A DNA stretch of 64,000 bases from Morella rubra (GCA_003952965.2 CM025853.1:10549161-10613160), one strand, 5' to 3'. Positions 51,337-62,887 are shown, numbered from the stretch's first letter. The notes: generated from the sequence alone by a model not told the origin. Program-made: numbers and translations.

Positions 51337-51821
51337 TAGAATCATATTCTTATGACTGCATTCGAACTCCGAACTCATATAATCATATTCTTATGACTGC
51401 ATTCGAACTTCGAACTCATATAGTAGTACCAAGTGAATATTAGTATCAAATTGGTCTACACCCCACATAATCACCAATTTCGGACACTATATATCCATCT
51501 ATGAAATACAATTCTATCTATGCATACCATTATTCACTGCACTTTCTTGGTTGTGATGGCCGTACCTGGTAACCAGATAATTAAAAACGAAAAAGTTTAG
51601 TTCAGTAACTCCGAGAAGAGAGATGTAGTATCATGAAAACGATCACAAAATCAATTGTGGGTGTGGGGTAAAGAGGCCTATAGATGGTAATTGCACTCAT
51701 GTTGGTTGGAGTGACGGTTCTATCTTCTCAAGATCATCGGTAGTTATGACTCAATTTGGATATTTTGCAGCAAGATTCCTATGGTCGAGTAGACTACTCT
51801 GGTAGTCTCCATTCACCATTT

Positions 51822-54099
51822 TCAATGAAAAAAAGAAAACAAAAAGAATATCATGAAGAAGAAGAAGAGAGCAGCTGCAAGATGGAGTATAGGTGTCTTA
51901 ACCCGGTTATCGTTACGAAGCTCTTCGGGCATTCTTGAATGCAGCTCGTCTCCTTGATCAATTTCAGTCCTGCTTCCTTCGTGAATACTGATACTATCGC
52001 TCTTAATAAGCTTCCCGGTTGTACCATTTGAATGGTCATGTTCCCTCAGAGTACCAAGTGTGGCCGATGAAGGCTCTAGTTTCTCACCCACATTTTCAGT
52101 GCAACAAATGTGGCTTAAATCCACAGTTGAGGTGTGGTCAGATCTGATGGGGATCATCTCCTTTTCATCCAACACTCCTTGGACGGATTTCTGGATACTC
52201 AGATATGGTGATTCCACTGATTCGACAGAATCATTGAACGAAACTCTCCTTGCACGCAGAAAATTTGGTGTTTTCACAGATTTGGTGAATTCCTGCACTT
52301 CTGCTTTCTTGGATAAGGTGGTGACTGCACTATCACCTTTTCCCCTCAGCATTGGTTGATTTGATGGCACCATTGACATGGAAAACCTGCGAATTAGGCC
52401 AGTCCTGCTCATAGAATCCTCTGGAGAGGACCCAGCTTGCAAATTTGATGAAACTGCACTTGAATAATCCTTGCTTCCTCCCCACCGCTTAATTTTAGGT
52501 ATTACATCAAGTCTCTTAGCACTGCTTCTTTGGCTACTTGATGAGCTATTAGATGTAGTGCTGCTGTCAGTTTCGTTGCTCTCAGCTGAGGTGCTGGAAG
52601 AAATGCTGTCAAATCCAGGATCTGAAGACGAAGGCTTAATTTTCTTGAGAAAGTTTTCGCTTGATGCCTTGCTGGAATCACATTTTGATGTCTTTCTTGA
52701 TTGGTTTTGATGATGTTGGATTTCAAACCTTAGGCAATTGTGGATCCAGCGTTGGTAAACAAGTTCTTCCACCATGTTAAATCTGTTCTTCTTCAATCTC
52801 TCAACTTGATCTTGTAGTTCTTCATTGGCATGCCTTAAACTACTAACATCCTCTTTGGCCTTGGCCAATAGTTTATCCTGCAACAGCACGAAAGAAGAGC
52901 ATTTCGAATTCTCTACTAAAGTGGGGGAAAAGTTTCCCTCTAATGCACCTATTATTTACTCTAGATACTTATTAGAATTAAGAACCGGTAGAACCAGAGA
53001 TTGCCGCATTTTCTTTTTGAGAAAAGTGTGCATAAAAGTAGAGTTTCTCCAAAATTCTAAGTTATTGTTGCATCTTAATCTACCTCTGTTATGCTGGAAA
53101 GAGTTGCTATTCTTTCTTTGGCAACAATCAATTTAATTGCCAATTCCCTCCTGTCTAACTCAAGCTCTCTGTTCCTCCTCTTCATTTCTGCAACTTTCAG
53201 CTCAACATCTTTTACAGATTCAAGCTTCTTCTCGACCATGGTATCTATAAGCGAGATTTCTTGCCTCTGATATCTGGAAACTTGTTCTTGGAGCCCTTTC
53301 AACCACCCCATAACGTGGCTTGCTTTGGCATCCATCTTCTCCTGGATGCTTTTTAATGTCTTCTCTGCAAGCTCTAGCTGCTTCTCAGCAAGGAAAACCT
53401 GTTTGATTTCTTCACGAAGTGTCATTCTCTTAACCTGCTCTGAATCAGCAGTGATCTTGAGCATGTCAATCTCCTCATTTTTGTCCTCTAATTGCCTTCG
53501 TAACTGGTCAATGTATGACTGCTGTTCTTTCAGACCATACAATTCGAGCAGTTTCCTCTCAAGGGTCAGTTTCCTCTGCTCCACTTCCTTCACTAAACTC
53601 TGTAACAGGCCTATCTCAGTGACATTTCTTTTTCCAGCTAAACTACGGTCAGAGTTTGGCTGCCTAGTGTTTTTCATCATGTAGGTTTCTTCCTCTTCCT
53701 CCTGCAAAAACAAAATTCGGTTGAAATTCTTCCTCTTCCAAAAACAAAATAAATTCTTTTCCAAACACTCCTCGCGCGTATGTTAGAGAGAGAGAAAGCA
53801 CTCAAACCGTGGAATTCTCAAGCTTCTCTGCCTCCTCTTCTTTAATCTGTTGCTGTTGGAGGTCTGATTCATGGGCATCTGGTGTTCAAGAAAGCGTAAG
53901 CAAAACAAAGCAAATATTCGAAAACTGATGTTAGTACAGAAGAAGCAGAGAAACGATTATGCAATCGACAAACCGAGCTTGATAAAGCACCTGAAAACTT
54001 GATGGCATTATTCTGCTCCCTCGAAGGCCCTACGTTTATCTGTGAAAATGAGAAGGCAGCAAATGACGCCACGACCAGACAACTAACTATGATTATCAT
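51822..54099 (-). CDS. Short CHUP1-like coiled-coil protein, copy A (617 residues)
   Basis: CHUP1 anchors to the chloroplast outer envelope and helps form actin filaments for chloroplast movement. Exons: 54099-53991, 53878-53808, 53701-53084, 52877-51822; 1854 nt in phase. As in CHUP1, the N-terminus is a short hydrophobic anchor (MIIIVSCLVVASFAAFSFSQ). Residues about 60-300 form a long coiled coil (VTEIGLLQSLVKEVEQRKLT, then KEQQSYIDQLRRQLEDKNEE). Next comes the family signature LRHANEELQDQVERLKKNRF and MVEELVYQRWIHNCLRFEI. A Ser-rich region follows. The proline-rich stretch and the conserved C-terminal helical domain of full CHUP1 are not seen. Instead the frame ends in a hydrophobic stretch (HLAAALFFFFMIFFLFSFFH). 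A further exon cannot be excluded, but the stop is shared with copy B. An upstream in-frame GTG is not used; the first ATG is at 54099. Confidence 0.85.
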
Positions 54100-54848
54100 G
54101 TAGTTTAACTTCTTCACAGGTCAGAACAGTTTAAAGCCCAGCTGGGACATATAACTCAGGAACTCTCGAGTAGTTTAACTTGTTCACAAGAAGAACAGCT
54201 TTAAAGCCCCAACTGGGACATACACTCCGGAACTCTTCGAGTTTCCATGTGGTTTCACCATCACAACATTCTTATCAAATATATCTCCCAGACTCCCACC
54301 TCAGTAACTCATCGCCAAGTAGTGGTCTATCTTAATCCGTGCAGTGATATTTAATGCCATTGGAAGAACCTGTTAGAAAATATGCAATAGACAAGACTCC
54401 GACAATGAATGCAGACAAAAAAGAGAAAAAAAAGAGTGCAGGATATTTGCTAAGACGACAAAGCTATTTAAAGCGCATCGATCTCTGAATATCTGCATCT
54501 AAATAAGTTCTAATCTCTTTGTTCAATCATTAAACGAGCTCCAATCTTGCTATTATTAGATAATTAGATTTGTTAGTGACAATCACAGATTCTTGGTGAT
54601 CGGGGTTAGTGAGTAATTGGAGGCCAAAAGAATGCTTAGCAGTTTCCAGAAGACAAGCAAGATATCCCGAGGCCCATTAGCAAGAAAAAACAAATGTGAC
54701 GGACATTACTGTTGGTGGCCCATATGTTGGTAATGAAACGGTCCATAAAAGAGAAGTTAGAGATTGGATACTACTTTTGTTCTTCCATAAAATATAAACC
54801 AGAACATGACTCTCCGTATCGACGGAATGTTTGTTTTTGTGAACAAAT
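54100..54848 (-). promoter_or_regulatory. Upstream region of CHUP1-like copy A, with 70-bp tandem repeat
   Basis: Two imperfect copies of a roughly 70-bp unit beginning agtttaacttcttcac (54101) and agtttaacttgttcac (54171), each with agctgggacat-like and aactc-tcgag phrases, lie directly upstream of the start codon. The same arrangement is present upstream of copy B (about 63197-63335). It may form the leader or proximal promoter. No TATA box was assigned. Confidence 0.5.
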
Positions 54849-54851
54849 TAA

Positions 54852-55021
54852 TAGCCTGTTTGTTTTTAAAATTTTAGCAAAAATTTTATTTTTATCTAAT
54901 ACACTTTAAAATTTTACTTGTACTTTTATCACAAATTTACCAATTTCAATACCACCTCTTTTTAAATATTAACATAAAATTTTACCAAAATTTTACTAAA
55001 ATTTTAAACCCAAGCACACTG
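54852..55021. mobile_element. Tourist/Harbinger-like MITE (170 bp) with empty site in copy B
   Basis: Flanked by TAA at 54849-54851 and 55022-55024. The ends are inverted: left gcctgtttgtttttaaaat and, in reverse complement, right gtgtgcttgggtttaaaat. The duplicated segment B reads aaattaaatgtgaagcc at the same place, with a single TAA and no insert. The boundaries are therefore supported by direct comparison within the window. Confidence 0.88.
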
Positions 55022-55045
55022 TAAATATGGTGAAGCCATTATTCG

Positions 55046-57964
55046 TTTTTGAGTAGGAAATGGCCTGCATGTCACCGATTCAAATTCTTTAATTTCTCTT
55101 TTTATTAAATCATCTTTCCATGTTACAATAAACATAAAAAATTTACTCAAATAATCTTTCTCTGTTCGTTTACCTATTTCCATAAAAATTTCACTTTTCA
55201 AAGTAAATGCACATGTGCTTTTGGTAAAATTGGTTTCAAGCCCGTGCTTCTAAATTTTTGAATTTAGAACTTATGCTAACACCATTCACGGAAGCGAGAC
55301 TCCATCTTGATTTCTATCAATTGACAAAAAATTCCATGTGACACTTGACACGTAGATAACGTGGTATGCAATGTGAGATATTTTCGTCACTCAATTGACG
55401 GAAATAAGGATGAGGTCTCGGTGTTGACTAATGGTGCTAGCACAAGTCCTAAATCCAAAAAAAGTTAGAACCATTCTTGAAATCAAATTCTTCAAAAGTA
55501 CAAGTACGTTATTTGCATTTTTTTTTCCAGGAATAAATTAGTACTTTGGGGCTGGTTATATAGGCCGCATTCAAAGTAAATGTACAACATTAAACCATGA
55601 AAGGGAAGAAGACACAGAAAGGGAGGTCTAGAGATAGAGAGACTGAGGAGTGGAATTAAAAACAGAATAAGGTTTTTTTTTTTAAAGAAATATTTTGCAA
55701 GGCGCACAGTAATGGTAGCGAACTAATGCATAAACAAATTCGGGGTACTTTTGTCCCACACCCCAATTCCTATGTACGTTATGGAATTTAAATCTTGGCT
55801 CACGATGTGGGGAGAATTCTCCTGCCTGTGAAGGCAGTCCAAGGGAGAGAAAAAAGCTTGTGTTGAAAGGTAAAAAAAACTGCTTGGAATGAGTCCTAGC
55901 AACGGTCCACCAATTGAAGGAATATATCTGCCCTGTCCCCTTCTTTTTTTAGTGATATCCACATTGTTTCCTAAATTTATTTTTCAAAACTACTCTCTTG
56001 TCCTTTGTTTTGGTGCTAAATCAATCGGGGGAGACAAGCAAGTTCGGGAAGGCAACTTAGAATGATTTAAGTTGGTGAAAAAGTTTAATGTTTGATTGTA
56101 AATTGATTTTTATTTCAGTTTGTTAAAGTGCAAGGAAGAAAAATTTCTGATGAATTTTTCTAATGAAAAAAATAAGAAAGTTTATTTTGATAAATTAATG
56201 AACTAATATTAAACTTCAACTTCGGTTACTTTATTCAACATCTTAAGTATGCAATTCATGGACAGTAAATTACGAAAATGAAAATAAAAATCATTATATT
56301 CATTCCTACGTCCAAGCCCTAGAATAAGAAAATTAGCAAATCATAAATAATAAAACAATCAAATTATTTTTCAAAGATAAATTAAAATTTAATATCCTTA
56401 ATAATAATTCAAAAACTAAGTTGAAATCATTCTCTTTTCAAATTTTAAAACAGAATGTCTTTTGAAATTTTAAAAGAAATTTTACTTTTCAAATTTTAAA
56501 ATAGATTTTCTTTTCAAATTTTAAACCAATTATCTTTTTTAATTTTAAAACAAAATTTCTTTTCAAATTTCAAAACAATTTGATTTTTCAAAAATTTCAA
56601 ATATATTTGAAATAAAAAATTATAGGCTGATCATTTTATTACTCGAATTCCAGCTGAATTTAGAGCATCAAAAAGACATAATTTGGAGTTTGATCCTTCA
56701 TGAAAGTTTTAGATCTCATTCTCAGCTTTCCAACTCATTTGAGCTTGCATTTTTTAGGACTTCTAGAACTCTAGATAGAGGCTAAAAATCAAAACAAGAT
56801 CTGGGCTGTAGTAAATTTTGGACAGATTAGGACTTCTCATTTTTTCTAGATTCTAAACTTCAAAATGGCATAACTGAGTTTTGGACTCTTCATTAATTGA
56901 ATGAATTTTATATATTTATTTAGAGTAAAAAGTAATTAATTTGATGGAGAAGGAAAGAATTTTGCGTAACCAAAATTTTGAACTTCAAAATTTTGACTCC
57001 CGTCTCATTTATCAACGGGAATAGAAAACAAAAAGGAGAAATCAAGGGTTTTGATTTGCTTTTGCATTTTCTTGTCCCTTCGATAAAATGCGTCCCTCCG
57101 CGAAGGATCGCTAAACGCAAGCCAAAATCCCAGAATTGCGATCTCTGCCGAATCATGGACTGCATCATAGATTCCTTTCAACTGCTGCTGTACGAGATTA
57201 CATTGAAATCGTCAGACTTGCAGCAACCCTGAGCAGACGTTTGGTAGAGGGAGGCAGTGCGCTAGATTCAGAAGGGATTTTTCTGGAAGACCCGCAATTG
57301 CTTCAAGACAAAAGCACTACCTTAACAGCCGTGGGTGTTCATCGACGGAGTTCTTGACTCGCTGTCTTCCCGGTCGGAGGTGTGCATCTTCGGAGTCTCC
57401 TTCTCACTGCCGCCTTCACGGTTAGATGTATGCATCTCTGACTCACTGCCTTCACAGTCAGAGGTAGGGGTGGTTAACGGTAGTGTAGGTGACGGTTTGA
57501 CGAAAATCGTCATCGTCACCGTCACCGCAATTGACGGAATCACATAATTGACACTGCCACCGCACCGCTAAGGCACAATAACCGCCCTTATCGGTGACGG
57601 TATTAACAGTAATTGTTATACAGTAACCGCTTAAACCATATAACATTTGGGCAAAAAAACAAAAGAGTTTTTTTTTTGGCTTTTCATTTTTTTTCACTGT
57701 TTTGGGCTGTTTTCCTTAGGTTTTTTTTGGACCATTAAGACCATTTGATGCCTATATATAAGCAACAAATATAATCATTCAAATATCATGACCTGTTTAA
57801 ATTTTAAATATAATATTATAATCAATAATCATATAAAATGGACAAATATCATAACCTATTCAAACATAATATCATAATCATTAATAATCATAACAAATAT
57901 AATAAGCTATCAAAAAGTCCAACATAATATCATATTCAAACATAAAGACTAAAGTCTAATAAAA
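55046..57964. other. Spacer between duplicated segment A and the gypsy fragment
   Basis: AT-rich DNA with degenerate repeats of a roughly 30-bp ttttcaaattttaaaa-type unit at about 56430-56600. A GC-richer island at 57060-57350 has open frames on the plus strand, but none is recognised. A hAT-type end (TAGGGGTGGTTAACGG) starts at 57465 with no partner found. No gene is supported. Confidence 0.4.
57335..57470. repeat. Degenerate tandem repeat with a period near 51 bp
   Basis: Three related units are visible. On the minus strand they would encode variants of a phrase like SExxMHTSDRE-xxSE (SESEMHTSNREGGSE, then PKMHTSDREDSESR). The open frame is short, so this may be noncoding. Confidence 0.5.
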
Positions 57965-58055
57965 ATGTCCTCGTGACCGGTGAAACCAGTGAGTCGGGTA
58001 TTTTCTTTTCTCAATGCTTCTCTTCCTAGCTTCATCTGGTCGTACGCGTGGTGTA

Positions 58056-58669
58056 CAAAATGTCGGCGGAGCTTCCGGTGTCGATGAGTATGCGCTTGAT
58101 CTTGTAGTTTCCTATCAGGGCGTCGATCACCAAGGCGTCGTCATGCGGGTATTCGATTCCTGCCATATCTTCTAGCGTGAACGTGATGGGTTTTTCTTCC
58201 TTCATCATCGGACGCCGAGGTCCGCTGTTTACTTTTGCACAAGTAGTCGCCTTGCGTAGGTTTTCCTCGAAGATTTAGACGACCCTCCTACTGCGATGCC
58301 TCCAGAAATGACTCTGATTTCGCCTATAGCTCGGGGCGGCGAGCGTCGTTCCTCCAGTCTTTCTCTCTGTCGTGGGACTTCATTTTGATCTTGCCGAGGT
58401 GATCTCTCGTTTCTTCGGTAGGGTCTGAAGCGCTGGTGCTCCAGGGTTCTTGGATCTTTTCGGAAAGGTTCCCCTAGTCTGGTTGCAGTGAATTGTCGTA
58501 AGCGTCCTTGTTGGATGAAGGCTTCTATCTGTCTTTTTAGATGTATGCATTCATCTGTATCATGGTCGTGATCGTTATGAAAGCGACAGAATTTTCGGTC
58601 ATCCCATCTATCTGGGTCGGACCGCATTTTTGGAGGCCACCGTATCTCGGGATCGTTTCGAATTTCCAT
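58056..58669 (-). pseudogene. gag C-terminus and protease start of the gypsy fragment
   Basis: The frame from 58669 contains the knuckle-like CRFHNDHDHDTDECIHLKRQ and an Arg-rich tail, ending at 58229. After a frameshift, EKPITFTLEDMAGIEYPHDD leads to the retropepsin active-site motif DTGSSADIL, encoded at about 58082-58056. Both are typical of plant Ty3/gypsy polyproteins. The protease stops being recognisable near 57965. Confidence 0.85.
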
Positions 58670-58960
58670 GAGGATTTTTCCTGGAGACGCATTGAGAGGT
58701 GTGAATTGTAGTTTCGGGTAATCTGTTCGCGGCCGGTTCGCGGGTCCACCTTCTGCTCTTTCTCCATTACGGGATGCCTAGCAGGGAGTTCCTTCTTTTC
58801 TTCTTTTGGCAGATATTCCACTTTGATCGACGACTTGTTGCTGGCGGGCAGTCATCATGTCTTCAGCATTCATATACTTTTGCTTTTTCCATGAATTCTC
58901 CGAAGGTTTCGGGAGGTTTCTTTCCTAGGGAGAAAGAAAACCTTCCGTCGGCCAAACTAG

Positions 58961-59788
58961 CTACAATAGCGGTGAGTACCACCTTGTCTTCCGATCTTCC
59001 ACATTAAGTTTTTCTTGGTTGAACCGCGCCACATAGTCTCGTAGACTTTCGCCTTCCTTCTGTCGAGTGGAGAGGAGATGAATGGCCGGTTTTTTCTGTT
59101 TTTTACTAGCTATGAAATGGCTGACGAAGGCTTTACTGAGCTCCTTGAAGCTTGAGATGGAATTCGGTCTCAGTCTGCTAAACCATATGCGAGCCGATCC
59201 GGCCAGCGTTGTAGGGAACGCTTTGCATTTGATTGCGTCTTGAGTGTCCAGTAGATCCATCTGCGAGCGATAACCTTCCAAATGATCGAGTGGATCGGTT
59301 GCTCCCGTATACTTGTCAACCACTGGCATGCGGAACTTGGAGGGTAACCGGACCTCCAAAATATTTGGAGTAAAGGGGGATTCCACTTGGTGCATCATAT
59401 TTTCCAAGGACGATGGTGGTGGTTTATCCACCTTTTGTCTCATCCGTCCCAACTCTGCTAGGACTTCTTCTAATCTAGCGTTGACTCTGTCGGTTCCTTC
59501 ATTCCGTCCAGGTGGGGAATGTGAGCCTCTTCCGTGTTGTTGGGTATGAACTTCTTCGTCGTGTTTTTCTGGTATCGATATTTGCGGCATGCGGGCTTCT
59601 CCAGCGTACCTTCCCGGCATGGATGTTTCCCCCGGTTGTCCGTCATTAGGGCCTAGTTCTCGTTTCGTGCTAGTGTGAGATTCGTGAACAGTTTCTACTA
59701 AGCCTTCCATTACTCGTAAAGGGGGCTCCCGGAATGGTTCCGGATCGCCTCCTGTCTTTCCCTTGCCTTTACTCTTGGTGATCACCAT
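58961..59788 (-). pseudogene. gag of the gypsy fragment, frameshifted
   Basis: A 275-codon frame from ATG at 59788. Its second half matches the retrotransposon gag domain: ATDPLDHLEGYRSQMDLLDT, then CKAFPTTLAGSARIWFSRL and SLRDYVARFNQEKLNVED. After VED the frame shifts: the expected continuation (VVLTAIVASLADGRFSF) is present in another frame around 58975-58925, and a second break follows soon after. The element cannot make full-length Gag from this copy. Confidence 0.88.
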
Positions 59789-59835
59789 AAACCTTTTATC
59801 ACGAGAACGTAAACGTTCCCACAGACGGCGCCAAC

Positions 59836-60361
59836 TGATAAATCAGTTGATTTATGGTCAATACGTCAGAGTAAATGCAGCTTGATCTTCCCGTATCTTT
59901 TCCTGTAAAACAATAAAAGACCCGGGTTCCGAGATGTGGAACCTCCGAAGCTTAAATCAGTCTCTTACTTTTATCTGAGTTTTTGCTATTTTTTCACATA
60001 AGAAATCACTTACCTGTTCTCATCGTTAGCTTCTCTTTTTATAGTGCTTTTGCCCACGTTTCTTTCTTTTTCTCTAGCCGAGATTTTAGTGGGTAGTTCT
60101 TGTCCCTGTTAGGTCGTGCTTCGTGATGTCCTTTCCACCTTTTTCCCACGGTTATTCGTAACTGCTACGGTATAATGGGAACGTGGTGTCGTGGCTTATC
60201 GTGGGCCGTTAGGTAACTGTTTATGGCATACGTAGTGATTTTATCTTTTGGAAAATATGCTACGTGGGTTGGATTGTAACTGTTGGGCTTTTGAAGAAGT
60301 AATCATATTTTTTCGGCCCAAATTGGTTGGGGCTGAATGTGATTCAGTATTGGCACCATCA
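59836..60361 (-). repeat. 5' LTR of the gypsy fragment (526 bp)
   Basis: It starts TGATGGTGCC on the minus strand and ends TTTATCA, i.e. TG...CA. A TATAAAAAG box on the minus strand lies at about 60043-60035. The primer-binding site follows after two bases (59834-59818, GTTGGCGCCGTCTGTGG). Confidence 0.85.
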
Positions 60362-60839
60362 ATTAGGATATAGTAAAACCATATTCTTACGATTGCATTC
60401 AAACTCATATAGTAGTACTGAGCGAATATTGGTCAGTGAGAGACTAACCCCACATAATCCGTAATTTCGTACACTATATATCAAGCTATGAAATACAATT
60501 CTATCTATGCATAACATTATACACTGCAATTTCTTGGTTGTGTTGTGATGGACGTACCTGTTAACCAATAATTTAAAACGAAAATGTTCAGTTTAGTAAC
60601 TCCGAAAAGAAAGATGTAGAATCATGAAAACGACCACAAAATCAATTGTGGGTGTGGGGATAAGGAGGTCTATATATAGATCAACGGCTTCTAAACTTAA
60701 TTGCACTAATGTGAGCTGTAGTGACAGTCATCTCTTCTCAAGGTGAGTAGTTATGGTTCAATTCGAGCATTTTAAAGCGAATTGAGGTTCCTATGATCAC
60801 GTTGGAGTAAACTATACTGGTTGTCTCCTTCCACCTTTT

Positions 60840-61235
60840 TCAATGAAAAACAGAAAACAAAAAGAATAACCTGAAGAAGAAGAAGAGGGCAGCTACGAGA
60901 TGGAGTATAGGTGTCTTGACCCGGTTATTGTTAGAAAGCACTTTGGGCATTCTTGAATGCAGCTCGTCTCCTTGACCAATTTCAGTCCTGCTTCCTTCAT
61001 GAATATTGATACTATCGTTCTTAATAAGCTCCCCGGTTGTACCATTTGAATGATCACCCCTTAGAGTACCAAGTGTGGCCGATGAAGGCTCTAGTTTCTC
61101 ACCCACAAATTTAGTGCAAGAAACGTGGCTTAAATCCGTAGTTGAGGTGTGGTCAGATCTGATGGGGATCATCTCCTTTTCATCCAACACTCCTTGGAGG
61201 GATTTCGGGATACTCAGATACGGTGATTCCACTGA
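60840..61235 (-). pseudogene. Out-of-frame C-terminal remnant of CHUP1-like copy B
   Basis: The frame reads SVESPYLSIPKSLQGVLDEK and ends HLVAALFFFFRLFFLFSVFH, closely matching the end of copy A. It is disconnected from the upstream reading frame by the 7-bp duplication at 61236-61249. Confidence 0.85.
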
Positions 61236-62843
61236 CTGGACACTGGACAGAATCATTGAACGAAACTCTCCTCGCACGCAGAAAATTTGGTGCTTTCACA
61301 GATTTGGTGAAGTCCTGCACATCTGCTTTCTTGGATAAGGTGGTGACTGCACTATCACGTTTTCCCCTCACCATAGGTTGATTTGACGGCACTATTGACA
61401 TGGAAAACCTGCGAATTAGGCCAGTCCTGCTCATAGAATCCTCTGGAGAGGACCCAGCTTGCGAATTTGATGAAACTGCACTTGAATAATCCTTGCTTCC
61501 TTCCCACCGCTTAATTTGAGGTATTACACGAAGTCTCCCAGCACTACTTCTTTGGCAACTTGATGAGCTATTAGATGCAGTGCTGCTGTCAGTTTCGTTG
61601 CTCTCAGCTAAGGTGCAGGAAGAAATGCTGTCAAATCCGGGATCTGACGATGAAGGCTTAGTTTTCTCGAGAAAGTTTTCGCTTGATGCCTTGCTGGAAT
61701 CACATTTTGATGTCTTTCTTGATTGTTTTTGATGATGTTGGATTTTAAACCTTAGGCAATTGTGGATCCAGCGTTGGTAAACAAGTTCCTCCACCATGTT
61801 AAATCTGTTCTTCTGCAATCTTTCAACTTGATCTTGCAGTTCTTCATTGGCATGCCTTAAACTACTAACATCCTCTTTGGCCTTGGCCAATAGTTTATCC
61901 TGCAACAGCACGAAGGAAGAGCATTTCGAATTCTCTACTAAAGTGGGGGGAAAGTTTCCCTCTAATTCACCTATTATTTATTCTAGATACTCATTAGATT
62001 TAAGAACTGGTAGAACCAGAGATTGCCTCATGTTCTTTTTGAGAAAAGTGTGCATAAAAGTAGAGTTTCTCCAAAATTCTAAGTTATAGTTGTATCTTAA
62101 TCTACCTCTGTTATGTTGGAAAGAGCTGCTATTTTTTCTTTGGCAACAATCAATTTAATTGCCAATTCCCTCTTTTCTAGCTCAAGCTCTCTGTTCCTCC
62201 TCTTCATTTCTGCAACTTTCAGCTCAACAGCTTTAACAGATTCAAGCTTCTTCTCGACCATGGTGTCTATAAGTGAGATTTCTTCCCTCTGAAAGCTGGA
62301 AACTTGTTCTTGGAGCCCTATCAACCAGCCCATAACGAGGCTTGCTTTGGCATCCATCTTCTCCTGGATGCTTTTTAATGTCTTCTCTGCAATCTCTAGC
62401 TGCTTCTCAGCAAGGAAAACCTGTTTGATTTCTTCACAAAGCGTCATTCTCTTAACCTGCTCTGAACCAGCAGTGATCTTGAGCATGTCAATCTCCTTAT
62501 TTTTGTCCTCTAATTGCCTTCGTAACTGGTCAATGTATGACTGCTGTTCTTTCAGACCGTACAATTCAAGAAGTTTCCTCTCAAGGGTCAGTTTCCTCTG
62601 CTCCACTTCCTTCACTAAACTCTGTAACAGGCCTATCTCAGTGACATTTCTGTCCTTGTCATGTATAAGAAACTCATATTCTACAGACCCTCTTTTTGCT
62701 GCTAAACTACGGTCAGACTCTGGCTGCCTTGTGTTTCTCATCATGCTACTTTCTTCCTCTTCCTCCCGCAAAAACAAAATTTTGGTGAAATTCTTCAAAT
62801 TCTTTTACCAAGTACAAAGCTCCTCGCGCGTGTTAGAGAGAGA

Positions 62844-62887
<44 letters not shown>

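Larger units (their letters stand above)
51337..55045. repeat. Segmental duplication, copy A
   Basis: This block is colinear with 60362-64000 in direct orientation through the whole CHUP1-like gene, its introns and its flanks. Differences include a 41-bp tandem duplication only here (51340-51380 and 51381-51421), a MITE only here (54852-55021), a 42-nt loss in exon 3 here, and an indel near 54700-54760. Confidence 0.9.
57965..60361 (-). mobile_element. Truncated Ty3/gypsy retrotransposon (5' LTR, gag, start of protease)
   Basis: In minus-strand order: an LTR (60361-59836), a primer-binding site, gag, a zinc-knuckle-like region and the beginning of an aspartic protease, then an abrupt end near 57965. 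No reverse transcriptase, integrase or 3' LTR follows. The gag frame is broken by frameshifts. The flank attag (60362-60366) would be one half of a target duplication; the other half is lost. The primer site TTGGCGCCGTCTGTGGG is typical of non-chromovirus Tat/Ogre-type elements (inference). Confidence 0.88.

Noticed and set aside
53325-53684. Open frame of 119 codons on the plus strand
   Set aside because: Antisense shadow of CHUP1-like copy A exon 3.
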